From positions 123,475-187,474 of the forward strand of contig JAPZTS010000008.1 in NCBI GenBank assembly GCA_027533185.1: a DNA stretch of 64,000 bases, given 5' to 3'. The stretch comes from Leptospira sp. (GTDB lineage: Bacteria > Spirochaetota > Leptospiria > Leptospirales > Leptospiraceae). Below the pieces are notes generated by a model. It worked only from the letters and a program-made list of their open reading frames with translations, did not search any database and was not told the DNA's origin. Position numbers and translations under genes: made by a program. The first letter of the stretch is position 1, and each line of letters begins with the position of its first letter. This document shows positions 7,382-16,893 of this stretch, in pieces.

Positions 7382-7960
7382 ATGCGTTTCTTCACAGTTG
7401 GCTTTTTCTGTTTATCAATTCTGTTTTGCCAACCTACTAGTTTATTTCAAGGCAATGAAAGGGAAAAAATAGCAACAGATTTTCAATTAATTGATAGCGA
7501 TCAGAATCTCTACCAATTTTATTCCCATTCTCAATCAAAATCACTTGTAGTTCTATTTTTTGGTTATTCACATTGCCCTGATATCTGCTTAAATACCCTA
7601 ACGAAATTTTCTAGATTGATAGAATCCATACCCGATGAAAGACTCAAGGACCTTTCATTTATTTTTGTATCAATCGATCCAAAAAACGATAAACCAGGTG
7701 AACTAAAGAAATATATGACTAAGTTCTCGAACCAGATTATTGCCCTAACGGGAGATGTAAGCGAGATCAAAAAAATTACAAAAGATTATGAGCTAGTATT
7801 ACTTGAGAATCCTAAATATGGTAAGATCAATGGGGAAGGGAAAATTCTCCACTCAACAAATATTTACCTTATTGATAAAGATCATAAGATAACGAAAAGT
7901 TTACCCCACCAAATTGGAGTTGAGACTTTAAAACAAGAAATCTTGGAAGCGATTCAGTAA
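7382..7960 (+). CDS. SCO1/SenC-family copper-chaperone-like lipoprotein
   Basis: 192 residues with a thioredoxin-like fold. The Cu-binding CxxxC motif is intact (HCPDIC, Cys65 and Cys69), and the third ligand is His157 in ILHSTN. The N-terminus ends in ILFC (Cys16), a possible lipobox, so it is probably anchored at the periplasmic face. SCO proteins deliver copper to, or reduce cysteines of, haem-copper oxidase subunit II. Here the neighbour is a cytochrome bd-like, copper-free oxidase, so its client may be elsewhere or the role may be redox. It starts after the oxidase terminator, so has its own promoter or relies on read-through. Confidence 0.88.
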   Translation: MRFFTVGFFCLSILFCQPTSLFQGNEREKIATDFQLIDSDQNLYQFYSHSQSKSLVVLFFGYSHCPDICLNTLTKFSRLIESIPDERLKDLSFIFVSIDPKNDKPGELKKYMTKFSNQIIALTGDVSEIKKITKDYELVLLENPKYGKINGEGKILHSTNIYLIDKDHKITKSLPHQIGVETLKQEILEAIQ

Positions 7961-7984
7961 GTAATTATTCCGTACTTACAAATT

Positions 7985-8013
7985 TTGACTTTCCTTTGTA
8001 TAGAATACATTAT
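7985..8013 (+). promoter_or_regulatory. probable sigma70-type promoter of the TetR gene
   Basis: TTGACT (7985-7990) and CATTAT (8008-8013) are spaced by 17 bp. This predicts transcription from about 8020 and supports the TTG at 8036 rather than the upstream TTG at 7985 as the start codon. Confidence 0.5.
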
Positions 8014-8035
8014 TCTGAAAGATAGGAATCCGATC

Positions 8036-8704
8036 TTGCACAAAAGACTGACATACGAAGAGAGAAAACTTTCGATCATCCAAGCTGCCCTTCCTCTATT
8101 CGCAGAAAAAGGATTTGAAGGTACTAAAACCAGAGAATTAGCAAAAGCAGCCAATGTAACAGATGCTTTAATATACAAAATTTTCCCGACGAAAGAATTA
8201 CTCTTTCAAGGTGTTCTCGAATATACATTAGCCATCAAAGAATCTGGATGGAATGAGATTGCACAAAGAACAAAAGGATTCGTCTTTCTAGCAAGTTTGA
8301 TAGATCTCTTTTTAAGTGAGTGTTTGAGTGCCCATCGAAATCCGGACTTAGAATATGCACATAAATTAGTTCTGAAAAGTTTAACAACAGATGGTCAATT
8401 TGCCAAACGATATTTTACGGAAAAGATGTCTGCCTTGGAAGAGATCATCAACGAGTCTTATGAAATTGCCTGGAAAAAGGGAGAGCTGGAAGCAAAGTAT
8501 ATTGATGCAAAGAAGCAAAATGGCTGGATCGTTCACCATCTTTTGATCGCCTTTTCCATCTTTAATTTCTCTTCGCCAACTCTGGGCCTCTATACCGTAT
8601 CCAAATCAAAAATAAAAAAAGATACTCTACTTTTTGTTTTGCGAGGCATCGGATTCAAAGATTCACTCCTCTACAAACACTTTGGAAAAAAATTAACGAA
8701 ATGA
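8036..8704 (+). CDS. TetR-family transcriptional regulator
   Basis: About 222 residues from TTG 8036, preceded by AGGA with an 8-base spacer; an upstream in-frame TTG (7985) falls inside the likely -35 box. The N-terminal helix-turn-helix is clear: LSIIQAALPLFAEKGFEGTKTRELAKAANV then IYKIFPTKELLF. The C-terminal ligand domain is not recognisable as a known subclass. It is convergent with the SRPBCC gene, whose promoter carries a palindrome of TetR-operator type (9272-9287), making that gene a candidate target. Confidence 0.85.
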   Translation: MHKRLTYEERKLSIIQAALPLFAEKGFEGTKTRELAKAANVTDALIYKIFPTKELLFQGVLEYTLAIKESGWNEIAQRTKGFVFLASLIDLFLSECLSAHRNPDLEYAHKLVLKSLTTDGQFAKRYFTEKMSALEEIINESYEIAWKKGELEAKYIDAKKQNGWIVHHLLIAFSIFNFSSPTLGLYTVSKSKIKKDTLLFVLRGIGFKDSLLYKHFGKKLTK

Positions 8705-8708
8705 AAGA

Positions 8709-9251
8709 TTAACCTTCCAAATCTTGGATGATAATCTCTGTTGCTTGTTTTAGCATTCCCTCCAAATCCTTTTTTACAAATAGAGTAAAGATTCCACGTG
8801 CAAAAGCATTCTTTAAATGAACGCGATACGTCCATAGGACCGCGGTACTACCAGTCTCTACATCCGTAAAAATCCATTCTCCTTCGATACGATTGGCCAA
8901 AAATCGTAAAGGGGATGTAAACGATTCAATGTGATAGGAAAAATCGTGCGAGGGGTTCACCTGGTCTAGAGTTTCGATTGCTGTGTCACCATCTTCAAAT
9001 TCCACTCTCCTTGTGAGCCCTGGTTTGATCCATTTTTCAGTTTCATTTGTACTCTTGATTCCGGGCAATCTCCCGTATGGTCTGAAAATTTTCGACAGTT
9101 CGATTGGAACAATTCTGTCAAATGCTACCTGCTTCTTGGTTTGGATTTGAAACGGTATTTTAATCTCTACAACATTTTCCTCTTCTGAAGCAAAGAGAGC
9201 AAGGGGAAAGATCAGAATCATACTGATAACTAACATACGTAACGATTTCAT
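8709..9251 (-). CDS. secreted SRPBCC-fold (START-like) protein
   Basis: 180 residues. A signal peptide (about 1-21, ending ALFASEE) precedes a domain with the order of a SRPBCC/polyketide-cyclase-like fold: an initial strand, then FDRIVPIELSKIF, a GxxRRVEFEDG strand, WIFTDVETGSTAVLWTYRV, and a C-terminal amphipathic helix (KDLEGMLKQATEIIIQDLE). Such proteins have a hydrophobic ligand cavity. The exported location is less usual for the family. The gene converges on the TetR gene with a 4-bp gap and has its own promoter with a palindrome overlapping the -10 region. Confidence 0.75.
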   Translation of the reverse strand: MKSLRMLVISMILIFPLALFASEEENVVEIKIPFQIQTKKQVAFDRIVPIELSKIFRPYGRLPGIKSTNETEKWIKPGLTRRVEFEDGDTAIETLDQVNPSHDFSYHIESFTSPLRFLANRIEGEWIFTDVETGSTAVLWTYRVHLKNAFARGIFTLFVKKDLEGMLKQATEIIIQDLEG

Positions 9252-9271
9252 AATGGGGTCTCCAATAGTTA

Positions 9272-9305
9272 GTTAGTATTCACTAACCATTGCAGTTTTT
9301 GTCAA
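9272..9305 (-). promoter_or_regulatory. promoter and TetR-type operator of the SRPBCC gene
   Basis: On the minus strand, TTGACA (9300-9305) is followed 12 bp later by the perfect inverted repeat GTTAGT-GAAT-ACTAAC (9287-9272). This overlaps the expected -10 region about 20 bp before the start codon. TTAGT-n4-ACTAA is a common TetR-family operator form. Confidence 0.6.
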
Positions 9306-9343
9306 TACGAATTTTTTCTAGATTTTTGGGTTTTACAGAAGGT

Positions 9344-10465
9344 TTATGTACTTTTTTGGTTTAGAACAGTATTTCGTTCTCGGAATTCACTCGGAGTACA
9401 TCCTACTTCTTCCCGGAAGGCTCGAAGAAAACTCGTTTTTGAATTGAAGCCTGCGTCAAGTCCGATGCGTAAGATAGGATGGTCCGTTTGTAGGAGGAGT
9501 TCTTTGGTGTTTTGTATCCTATACTCTCTAATTAGCTCTAAAAAACTTTTTTGGAAGTAGCGATTGATAACCTGCGAAACTGTTTGGTGGTTTGTTTTTA
9601 GATTTCTAGCGATCAAGTCCAAGCTAAGATCGGTATCCTTATACATTTCTTTATCGTCTAACAGAAATTCAATCTGTTTTCCCATTTCTTCCAATTGACT
9701 CTGGGACAAAAAAGATTTTTTATATTTAAGTTCTTTATCTGGCTCAGAAAAATCAATGTTTGCTACTGGCCGATCCAAATTTGATTCAGAATAAAATCGC
9801 AACCAGGCAAAACCAAGTACCCAAATGGCAATTGCAATATTGGTTACAGTATCAATTCGTTTCTCTCCAATGAATACATAGAAGAAACAAACAAATAGAA
9901 ATATAAGAGAAGAGATTTTTAAATAGTTTTGAAATAATTTTACCTCTTTTAAAGATTCCTTGGGAAATTCGTCTTCAAAGGTTTTTAATCGGAAATACAC
10001 ACGCCCAAAAAAAAGTGCATTGGAAACAACAGCTATCAAACTCATCATTGTGCATTCTGGATGAGGAGCCAGTAGATCTTCACGAATGAATTTGAGTTTC
10101 TCAGTCGAACTTTGTAAGAAAAAAGGAAATGAATATATAAAAATACCAAACGGAACTAAAAAAGGGAGCATCTCTCCCAAAAGGTCTTTTGGATAGCCCA
10201 GGTATGCTCGAATGGCGATGGCAAAAACCGGTCCAATCAAAGCACCTAATAAAAATCCAAATCTTGCCATATGAGGAAATTCTAAAGCAAATCCATTAGA
10301 ATAGAGAATTGAGAAGCTAAACACCAAAGAAAGAATAAAAAAGGAAATTGCCATAGGAACAGAACCTACTTTCCAGCTACGTAAGCGAAGGTAGTACATA
10401 AATAGGAGCAAACATTGAAATAAGCCAAAACCTAAGAATAATGAATTAAATAGAGAAGGTATCAT
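9344..10465 (-). CDS. AraC-family regulator with an N-terminal multi-helix membrane domain
   Basis: 373 residues. Residues about 1-225 form seven membrane helices. The C-terminal ~100 residues are an AraC/XylS DNA-binding domain with two helix-turn-helix units (LSLDLIARNLKTNHQTVSQVIN and ILRIGLDAGFNSKTSFLRAFREEVGCTPSEFR). This 7TM-AraC architecture recurs in Leptospira and Bacteroidetes and probably links a membrane-sensed signal to transcription. It is divergent from an outer-membrane protein gene, its likeliest target. An imperfect palindrome in the shared intergenic region (10479-10494) is a candidate binding site. Confidence 0.88.
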   Translation of the reverse strand: MIPSLFNSLFLGFGLFQCLLLFMYYLRLRSWKVGSVPMAISFFILSLVFSFSILYSNGFALEFPHMARFGFLLGALIGPVFAIAIRAYLGYPKDLLGEMLPFLVPFGIFIYSFPFFLQSSTEKLKFIREDLLAPHPECTMMSLIAVVSNALFFGRVYFRLKTFEDEFPKESLKEVKLFQNYLKISSLIFLFVCFFYVFIGEKRIDTVTNIAIAIWVLGFAWLRFYSESNLDRPVANIDFSEPDKELKYKKSFLSQSQLEEMGKQIEFLLDDKEMYKDTDLSLDLIARNLKTNHQTVSQVINRYFQKSFLELIREYRIQNTKELLLQTDHPILRIGLDAGFNSKTSFLRAFREEVGCTPSEFRERNTVLNQKST

Positions 10466-10478
10466 GAATTAATTGGTT

Positions 10479-10494
10479 CCATCCGATCGGGTGG
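10479..10494. promoter_or_regulatory. candidate operator in the divergent AraC/outer-membrane promoter region
   Basis: CCATCCGATCGGGTGG is a 16-bp palindrome with one mismatched pair. It sits 14 bp upstream of the AraC-type gene start and about 54 bp upstream of the outer-membrane protein start. Confidence 0.4.
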
Positions 10495-10547
10495 TGCGAC
10501 AGCGATTCTTGTTTGGGCTACACTGGAAGCTATTACAAGGAGAATCT

Positions 10548-11315
10548 ATGTCAAGAATCTTTAAAATTTCCCTCTCTTCGCTTTTGTTCTTAACACAAAC
10601 GCAAATGCTCTTCTCTGACTCAATCTCAATTCAAAGTGGTTTGAGTCAACCTCTTATTGGAGGATGGAATGTTGCAGGAACCTACTATGGTGAAAAGTTT
10701 TTATTTGGGTATTCCCATGGTTCCAATTTGAACTTTGATGCACAAAATGGCGCAGCACTCACACCCGATGAGAAAGCACAAAAACTAAAAATCAACCTTC
10801 CCTACACTACCGGATTTAGTTTAGGTTATCTTTTTACACCTAACTTAGATTTGAGATTAGAGTTTAAGGAACATTTTTATCGAGTACAATCTGAAAATGG
10901 TTTAGAAGATTTATTTTTTTCCCAGCAAATAGGTTTGCGAACCGATGTCCCCCTTCTTGGAAATGAAGCTGAGGTTTGGCTACCCAGACAAAATACTGAC
11001 AAAGATTTTGTGGAGGCTACCGTTGAAAAGGCAATCGCTTCGGAACTTATTTATGGAGCAAAGTATATCACACCAGGAAGCACCCACAGATACCGTACTC
11101 GGTCCGTTGGTTTAGGGCTTTACTACCGATATTTTCCTCTGGGAGGCAAAGAAGGACTTATGTTAGAACCATCGATTCGATTTTGGCCAAATGTATGGGC
11201 GGATTCCCCAGAAAAAGTTGCTTTCGAAAGCCAATTCGGTTTATTAGGAATTCATAAAGCACATGACCAAGGTTTATTTTTTAACGTATCAATCGGATAT
11301 ATGAAAACATTATAA
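10548..11315 (+). CDS. outer-membrane beta-barrel-like protein
   Basis: 255 residues from ATG 10548, chosen for the AAGGAG 8 bases upstream; an in-frame upstream start at 10473 overlaps the candidate operator. A signal peptide (about 1-24, ending LFSDS) is followed by alternating strands with aromatic residues (WNVAGTYYGEKFLFGYSHG, FSLGYLFTPNLDLRLEFKEHFYR, GLGLYYRYFPL), ending NVSIGYMKTL. This pattern fits a small beta-barrel. Ligand unknown. Divergent AraC-type regulator suggests inducible expression. Confidence 0.65.
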   Translation: MSRIFKISLSSLLFLTQTQMLFSDSISIQSGLSQPLIGGWNVAGTYYGEKFLFGYSHGSNLNFDAQNGAALTPDEKAQKLKINLPYTTGFSLGYLFTPNLDLRLEFKEHFYRVQSENGLEDLFFSQQIGLRTDVPLLGNEAEVWLPRQNTDKDFVEATVEKAIASELIYGAKYITPGSTHRYRTRSVGLGLYYRYFPLGGKEGLMLEPSIRFWPNVWADSPEKVAFESQFGLLGIHKAHDQGLFFNVSIGYMKTL

Positions 11316-11331
11316 AATAAATATATATTAT

Positions 11332-11354
11332 CACTGTAGATTTAATCTACGGTG
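11332..11354. terminator. hairpin between convergent outer-membrane and cyclase genes
   Basis: CACTGTAGAT (11332-11341) pairs with ATCTACGGTG (11345-11354) with one G-U type mismatch and a 3-base loop. No T-run follows. Confidence 0.4.
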
Positions 11355-11491
11355 GTAAATTAAATGCATTTCGACTATGAATCAAAAGATAGATTGGTTC
11401 TCTTTCCTTTGACCAGGAATCGACGATTTGAATTACTTTCAGTTGAGCTTTGCCTAGAGGACTTGCATTCTTAAAAATCTTTTGGAATCTT

Positions 11492-13033
11492 TTACACCAG
11501 ATCGAAAGCAAAAACCTTCACCGACGATGATTTTCCGCGAATGTTTAACGCCTCTTCTGAAATTTTTCGTATCGATTTAATTTCCGTATAACTAGGGTCA
11601 AATGTTGATTCAGTCATTAGGATAGGACTACCAAATTCTTTGGTAGCCGATTCTAATCTGCTGGCGAGATTCACAATATCCCCGATAACGGTCATCTCTC
11701 TTCTATTTTCCGATCCGATATTTCCTCGAATCACAGGACCAGATGCCATCCCGATTCCAATTCGAATTGGAGGAAATCCAAGCTCTGCAATTTCCATATT
11801 GGTTCTATCTAATTCTTTGAGAATTTCAGCGGCGGCTCTCAGTGCACTGATTCGATGAGCCCCACTTGTTAGTTCTTCATCAAAAACTGCCATCACTGCA
11901 TCACCTATAAATTTATCAACAAAGCCATTGTGTTTGCTCACAATTTCCACGATCCTTCCAAAATGGATGTTCAAAAGTCGGACAATTCGTTCGGGTGGAA
12001 AGGTTTCAGAGAGACTCGTAAAAGACCGTATATCTGAGAATAACACAACTGCTTCGATTCGATCTCCATCAGTATTCACTTTTCCACCTAAAATAAGATC
12101 ACGAACAGCGGGTGATACATAGTGACCAAACAGAGTTTTGATGATCTCTTTTTCTTCCAAAGCTTCTCCCATATGGTTGACCGCTACTTCTAAAACACCC
12201 AAAGCATCATCACTATGAACGGGTATTCTTTCAGTAAACTTTCCTTCTGCGTAATGATCCAAGGCAGATTGCATACTTCGAATCGGGATGAGAAATGTTT
12301 TGCTATTGAGAATGGTGAGCAGAGCACCTAAAAACAAAAAGATGCCTCCAATGATTGAAGTGATTGCGAGCAGTCTTTCCAAAAGTCCTACCTCATTTTG
12401 CCCATAAACGGTCGAGAGGTAAAGAATTCCAATTAGCGAAATTATCGGCAAAATACCACTGATTAAAAAACTATCACCAAACCTAAGAAAGAGGTCGGGT
12501 CCTTTGATTTTCCAACGGACCTTGATTTTACCGTCTGGAAACCAATGCGGAATCAATAGAAATCGATTCAAAAATTCCGTTGAGTAATAAATAAGAATCG
12601 CGGAAACCATAGTCGATAACGTGGCAACGAATACATAAGCAAACTTATGTTCAAAGTTTGGTTCCATGATAAGAAAGAAACCGTGTTGTAGAATTCCCAA
12701 AGTCCAAACTGATACAATCATAAAACTCGGAAAATTATAAATCCTAGTTTTTGCTCGAAAGAGATCGGAAACATTTGCTGTCTTATTGCGTACATTTCGT
12801 TTTAATGTAGGCCATAAGAAGATCACTCCCAAACTGAGGTAAGAAATCTCAATGGAGCCAATGAGGAGTGCTTCATAATCTGCTTGTCCAAAATTCAGAT
12901 CATCCTCACGAAATAAAAAGTCGGCTATCAAAACTTTACCGGCAAAAAATGTAAGACCTGCGATCACCTCGGCAAGCAAACAAGGCAATAAAATGAGAAA
13001 AAATGGGTGGTGTTTCAATAAGAAGGATTTCAA
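11492..13033 (-). CDS. membrane class III adenylate cyclase with HAMP domain
   Basis: 513 residues. Six membrane helices occupy about 1-260, followed by a HAMP linker (about 262-315) and a C-terminal cyclase domain. The two metal-binding Asp are present (VLFSDIRSF and FIGDAVMAVF), as are the adenine-selecting Lys (VDKFIGD) and Asp (VIGDIVNLASRLE) and the Asn/Arg transition-state residues in NLASR. It should therefore make cAMP in response to a membrane signal. A second cyclase of different architecture lies at 14816. Monocistronic. Confidence 0.9.
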   Translation of the reverse strand: MKSFLLKHHPFFLILLPCLLAEVIAGLTFFAGKVLIADFLFREDDLNFGQADYEALLIGSIEISYLSLGVIFLWPTLKRNVRNKTANVSDLFRAKTRIYNFPSFMIVSVWTLGILQHGFFLIMEPNFEHKFAYVFVATLSTMVSAILIYYSTEFLNRFLLIPHWFPDGKIKVRWKIKGPDLFLRFGDSFLISGILPIISLIGILYLSTVYGQNEVGLLERLLAITSIIGGIFLFLGALLTILNSKTFLIPIRSMQSALDHYAEGKFTERIPVHSDDALGVLEVAVNHMGEALEEKEIIKTLFGHYVSPAVRDLILGGKVNTDGDRIEAVVLFSDIRSFTSLSETFPPERIVRLLNIHFGRIVEIVSKHNGFVDKFIGDAVMAVFDEELTSGAHRISALRAAAEILKELDRTNMEIAELGFPPIRIGIGMASGPVIRGNIGSENRREMTVIGDIVNLASRLESATKEFGSPILMTESTFDPSYTEIKSIRKISEEALNIRGKSSSVKVFAFDLV

Positions 13034-13187
13034 TGTAAAAACCTCATCCTCCAGATTCTATGTTATACTATCTTGCTTACGAGAAAAAAACTTTTAGTTA
13101 TTGGAAAAGGGATAGAAAAGTACGGAAAAACATTTTTTCAAGAACCATTTGCGTTTGTATTGCGACACCGATACTTCGCCTCCCGTT

Positions 13188-14477
13188 TCAATTCTGATTT
13201 GGTTTAACTGTATCTTCTAGATTTCCTTCTTTTTGATTTTTCTGAATGGCCTCTTCTAAAAAGCGATGGATTTCAGGATCATTGTCACGAATGAGTTGCC
13301 AAAACGAAAAACCAGCAATTTTTCGCTTTTTTAGTGCATCATACTTGGTAGCGAAAGCTTTACGGTTCATATAAAAAGCCACATGATCGCAACCATCTTC
13401 CGAATACCAAAGACTTGGGTCTTCATAAACCTTTCCAACATGTCGGTATAGATACGGATCTAACTCTGGCCAATTTGGGGTTGATCGTGGTATAGTTTTT
13501 ATCAGTTGGGGAATGGATGTAGGCTCCTTTTGAATTGGCAGTTTTTCTCTAAGAATCTTTCGGGAATAGGAGTAGTAGACGGGCTTTGTTTCTCCCTCAC
13601 AATTCAATGGCCAATCATAACCGTACGTTGGTATTGCCATATATAGTTTTTCTTTCGGGATCTTTGTTAGAGCATAGTCCAATATCTTTTCTATCCAATC
13701 TAAGGGTGCTTGCGGGCCAGGACCTGGAAATCCGGGACCTCTTGGATACAATTCGTACGCCATAATTTTTACTTTATCTGCAACCTTTCCTAAAAATTCA
13801 TAATCATGCGTCCATTGGCCTTTGTAGGATTCTAGATAATCGACTTTGATTGGGTCTTTCAAACCAGGACAATTTAAAAGTATCGTTTGACCGGAGGCAG
13901 TTTTTGGGTGAATGGCAACACTCAAAATTTTCCCTTTTACTTTCAGTTTTGATTTCAATTCGACCAGAAAAGTTTCGAAGGCTTCTTTTCGATCACAACC
14001 CATACCTTCATAATCTATATCGATACCATCCCAACCAAATCTATCTATCTCATTTAAAATTGTCTCAATGTGTTTGCTCCGAATACTGTTTCCCTCATCT
14101 TTGGCACCAATTGCTTCCATAATGAGTTCTGTTGAATTTTCCCATCGGAAGATCGTCGGTAAAAGTAACGTGTTTGGGGATTTTTCTCTGACGTAAGCAA
14201 TTAATTCCTTAGTTTCTTTCTCTGACCAAATATTTGTAATCTCGCCGGTATTTTTTCGTCCTCCTTTTAAAGTATAAATAAATGGATGCATCTCATCATA
14301 GAAATGGACAAATTTTTTGATACTCGGTATATCAGAAGACCAAGTTGACGCTAACATTCTGTATGGTTTTTTGGGAAGATCTGTCTTTGGTTTTTGGTTC
14401 TCAATATAATTACAATGTATTAATACATTTAGAACATAAAATAAAACATAGATTTGTGTATTTAGAATTCTTCTCAT
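13188..14477 (-). CDS. glycoside hydrolase family 18 lipoprotein
   Basis: 429 residues. The N-terminus ends in LIHC (Cys22), a probable lipobox. The GH18 signature DGIDIDYEG sits at residues 150-158 with Glu157 as catalytic acid, and barrel motifs KIMAYELYPRGPG, MAIPTYGYDW and GFSFWQL follow in order. GH18 enzymes cleave beta-1,4-GlcNAc linkages by substrate-assisted catalysis. In bacteria without chitin use, YaaH-like members act on peptidoglycan. As an envelope lipoprotein this enzyme could act on environmental chitin or on its own wall. Confidence 0.85.
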   Translation of the reverse strand: MRRILNTQIYVLFYVLNVLIHCNYIENQKPKTDLPKKPYRMLASTWSSDIPSIKKFVHFYDEMHPFIYTLKGGRKNTGEITNIWSEKETKELIAYVREKSPNTLLLPTIFRWENSTELIMEAIGAKDEGNSIRSKHIETILNEIDRFGWDGIDIDYEGMGCDRKEAFETFLVELKSKLKVKGKILSVAIHPKTASGQTILLNCPGLKDPIKVDYLESYKGQWTHDYEFLGKVADKVKIMAYELYPRGPGFPGPGPQAPLDWIEKILDYALTKIPKEKLYMAIPTYGYDWPLNCEGETKPVYYSYSRKILREKLPIQKEPTSIPQLIKTIPRSTPNWPELDPYLYRHVGKVYEDPSLWYSEDGCDHVAFYMNRKAFATKYDALKKRKIAGFSFWQLIRDNDPEIHRFLEEAIQKNQKEGNLEDTVKPNQN

Positions 14478-14815
14478 AAAAGACTAACTTAAATTCTCCG
14501 AGTGATTCAAATAACTAGATCCCTCTTTCGAGTGATAAACAAACTCTCAATCCATGAAGTTCGGCTATATTACCAATTCACATTTGAATTTCGATCAAAC
14601 TGAGGCGACTCTGAAGATCATCCTTTATCTTTGAAAGCGATTTTTATTCTCCAAAGGATATTCTTCAAGATCATGAGGCAGTTAAGGGAATAAAAAGGGA
14701 TTCCATTTTCAAAAAAAAACAGGAACCAACGCTCGTTAGATCGGTCAAACTTGTGGAAGGCACTCCTATACCAAAACTGGTAACCAAGTGAAAAGAGGCC
14801 TACGGGGTAACCCAA
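14478..14815. other. intergenic spacer, nothing recognised
   Basis: 338 bp between the divergent GH18 and cyclase genes. It must hold both promoters, but no confident -35/-10 pair, repeat or small gene stands out. A 65-codon open frame on the minus strand (14618-14815) lacks coding character. Confidence 0.5.
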
Positions 14816-16795
14816 ATGCGAATATTATGTCTTGTTTTTCTCATTGCGCTTTGTGCCAATTGTTCTGGCGAGCGGAAAGATATGCCCTTAGACTCCGCTT
14901 GGGAGTCTAGATTTGTTCCTTCGCCCGAGTCCTTTCCAGATGAAAATTCCTCCAATTGGAAACCTTATAAACCCAAGATAAACCTCTACGATCCATCCCA
15001 AAAAGGGGGAGTGCTTTGGTATCGAACGACCATTGACCTCACGAGAGGCTCATTTTTAATGCTCCCTCCACCAAGTGTTCCTGGACTCTATCGCGTGTTT
15101 GTTGATAACGATCTAGTCCAATCTTTTGCCTCTTTGAGAAATGGAAAGGCCGACGTCCGCCGTGTTTGGCCAATTCTTGATCTTTCCGCTTTAGAACGCA
15201 AAGGGCACAAACAGGCAAATCTACTCATAGCTGCCCATATTGCAGATGAATATGGTGAGCGAGGTATCATGGGTCCGATATGGATCGGCAATGCAGATTC
15301 TATGCGCATTCGATTTTTACTCTCCCAGGCGGATAGTTTGTTTTTAGGTTTTGTATTTCTTGCGCTAAGTATTGTTACATTTTCTGTGGCAGTGGGATTT
15401 AGTAGAGATTGGGCTACTATAAGCTTTGGATTTTTTCTAGCATCCTTGGGTGCATTGAGCGTCTTACGGTCTGATCTCGCTTGGTATCTAAGTGGATTCG
15501 GAGATGAATGGTTCACACTACTTCGGTTATCTTTTTATTCCGTACCATTGGGTTTACTTGGCATCGCCATTACTCTGTTCCGTGGTCGTTCCAAACGAAT
15601 CCTATGGCTTCTCTTTGCGTTATTGGGTGCCTTTTTTACATTTGCACTTCTAAATGAAACCTTTCCATTCCTCAATGTTTGGTTGGTATTCAGGGTCTTT
15701 CTTCTCCTTGTAATTCCTGCGGCACTTGCACTAGGTGCACTGTCCATCCTTGCGGCAGTACATGGAAACCGTGAACTACGTCTCTTTGCAATAGGGCTCT
15801 CTCTATTTATCTTCGCTACACTTCTCGATTTGATCGACCGATTTTTAGATTGGATCCCGGTTGGCTTGATCCATTGGGCTTTAATTGCCTTTGTTGGAAT
15901 AGTACTCTTTCTTATAGCTGATCGATTCTTCCAGTCTCAAAAAGATCTTAGGGCCTATGCGGACAATCTTGAAGCAACTAACCTTTCTTTGCGGAGGTTT
16001 GTCCCTGACCAATTTTTAAATATCCTCGGTCGACCTTCGCTTGTGGAAATCAAACATGGCGACCAAGTGCAACGTGAAATGACAGTACTCTTTGCGGACA
16101 TTCGGTCTTTTACAGAGCTCTCTGAGTCGATGACTCCGCAAGAAAACTTCAACTTTTTAAATTCCTATCTCCAAAGAGTTGGCCCGATTATCCGTGAAAA
16201 TGGAGGATTTATCGATAAGTATATCGGCGATGCCATCATGGCACTGTTTGATCGGAGTTCGGACGCAGTGCGTGCTGCTGTGCAGATGCATGAGATGGTG
16301 CAAAGACACAACCAGGTTCGTATCGATACCAACAGAGTACCCATCAAAATTGGAATTGGGATCCATCGAGGTTTTGTTATGCTCGGTACCATCGGTGAGT
16401 TGGAACGTATTGACAATACCGTGATTGGAGATGCAGTCAATCTGGCCTCACGTTTGGAAGGTTTGACTTCGGGGTATGGAGCTCGTATTTTAATCAGCGC
16501 AGATGTTGCGAAAGAATTGGGCGATACATACCATCTTCGATCCTTAGGAAAACATTTGGTAAAGGGGAAACGAACACCAGTTCTCATCTACGAAGTGTTA
16601 GATGCCGACGAACCAGAAATTGCTCAAAAGAAATTAAGTTTAGACTCTTTATTCCAAAAGGCGGTTGGTCAATTTGCGACACGAAAATTGCAAGATGCAG
16701 AGTTACAATTCACAACCTTGCTTGCGTCAAATCCGGAAGATCGTGCAGCACAAAGCTTTTTAAAACGATGCCGTCGAAATCTCCAAACAAATTGA
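14816..16795 (+). CDS. lipoprotein-anchored 7TM adenylate cyclase
   Basis: 659 residues. A signal peptide ends in CANC (Cys16). Residues about 17-165 form an extracytoplasmic beta domain resembling the sensor of 7TMR-DISM proteins (WYRTTIDL, PPPSVPGLYRVFVDN). Seven membrane helices follow (about 170-375), a short coiled linker, then a class III cyclase domain (VLFADIRSFTELSE, IDKYIGDAIMALF, VIGDAVNLASRLE) with both metal Asp, Lys and Asp for ATP, and the Asn/Arg pair. The last ~50 residues look like a single TPR-like tail. It likely converts a periplasmic ligand signal into cAMP. Confidence 0.9.
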   Translation: MRILCLVFLIALCANCSGERKDMPLDSAWESRFVPSPESFPDENSSNWKPYKPKINLYDPSQKGGVLWYRTTIDLTRGSFLMLPPPSVPGLYRVFVDNDLVQSFASLRNGKADVRRVWPILDLSALERKGHKQANLLIAAHIADEYGERGIMGPIWIGNADSMRIRFLLSQADSLFLGFVFLALSIVTFSVAVGFSRDWATISFGFFLASLGALSVLRSDLAWYLSGFGDEWFTLLRLSFYSVPLGLLGIAITLFRGRSKRILWLLFALLGAFFTFALLNETFPFLNVWLVFRVFLLLVIPAALALGALSILAAVHGNRELRLFAIGLSLFIFATLLDLIDRFLDWIPVGLIHWALIAFVGIVLFLIADRFFQSQKDLRAYADNLEATNLSLRRFVPDQFLNILGRPSLVEIKHGDQVQREMTVLFADIRSFTELSESMTPQENFNFLNSYLQRVGPIIRENGGFIDKYIGDAIMALFDRSSDAVRAAVQMHEMVQRHNQVRIDTNRVPIKIGIGIHRGFVMLGTIGELERIDNTVIGDAVNLASRLEGLTSGYGARILISADVAKELGDTYHLRSLGKHLVKGKRTPVLIYEVLDADEPEIAQKKLSLDSLFQKAVGQFATRKLQDAELQFTTLLASNPEDRAAQSFLKRCRRNLQTN

Positions 16796-16893
16796 TGTTT
16801 TCTCCAGGTTACACGAAAATATATGATCCGACTGAATTTAAAAAAAGGGAAAGTTTTAAGTATATGAAACACGTCTAACTCTTGGTAATAAGA

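Noticed and set aside
14618..14815. 65-codon minus-strand frame upstream of the cyclase
   Set aside because: Lies in a promoter region, aromatic-rich random composition, no ribosome binding site.
15088..16587. Long antisense frames inside the adenylate cyclase gene
   Set aside because: They mirror a strongly supported cyclase; Arg/Ser-rich translation is typical of antisense frames.
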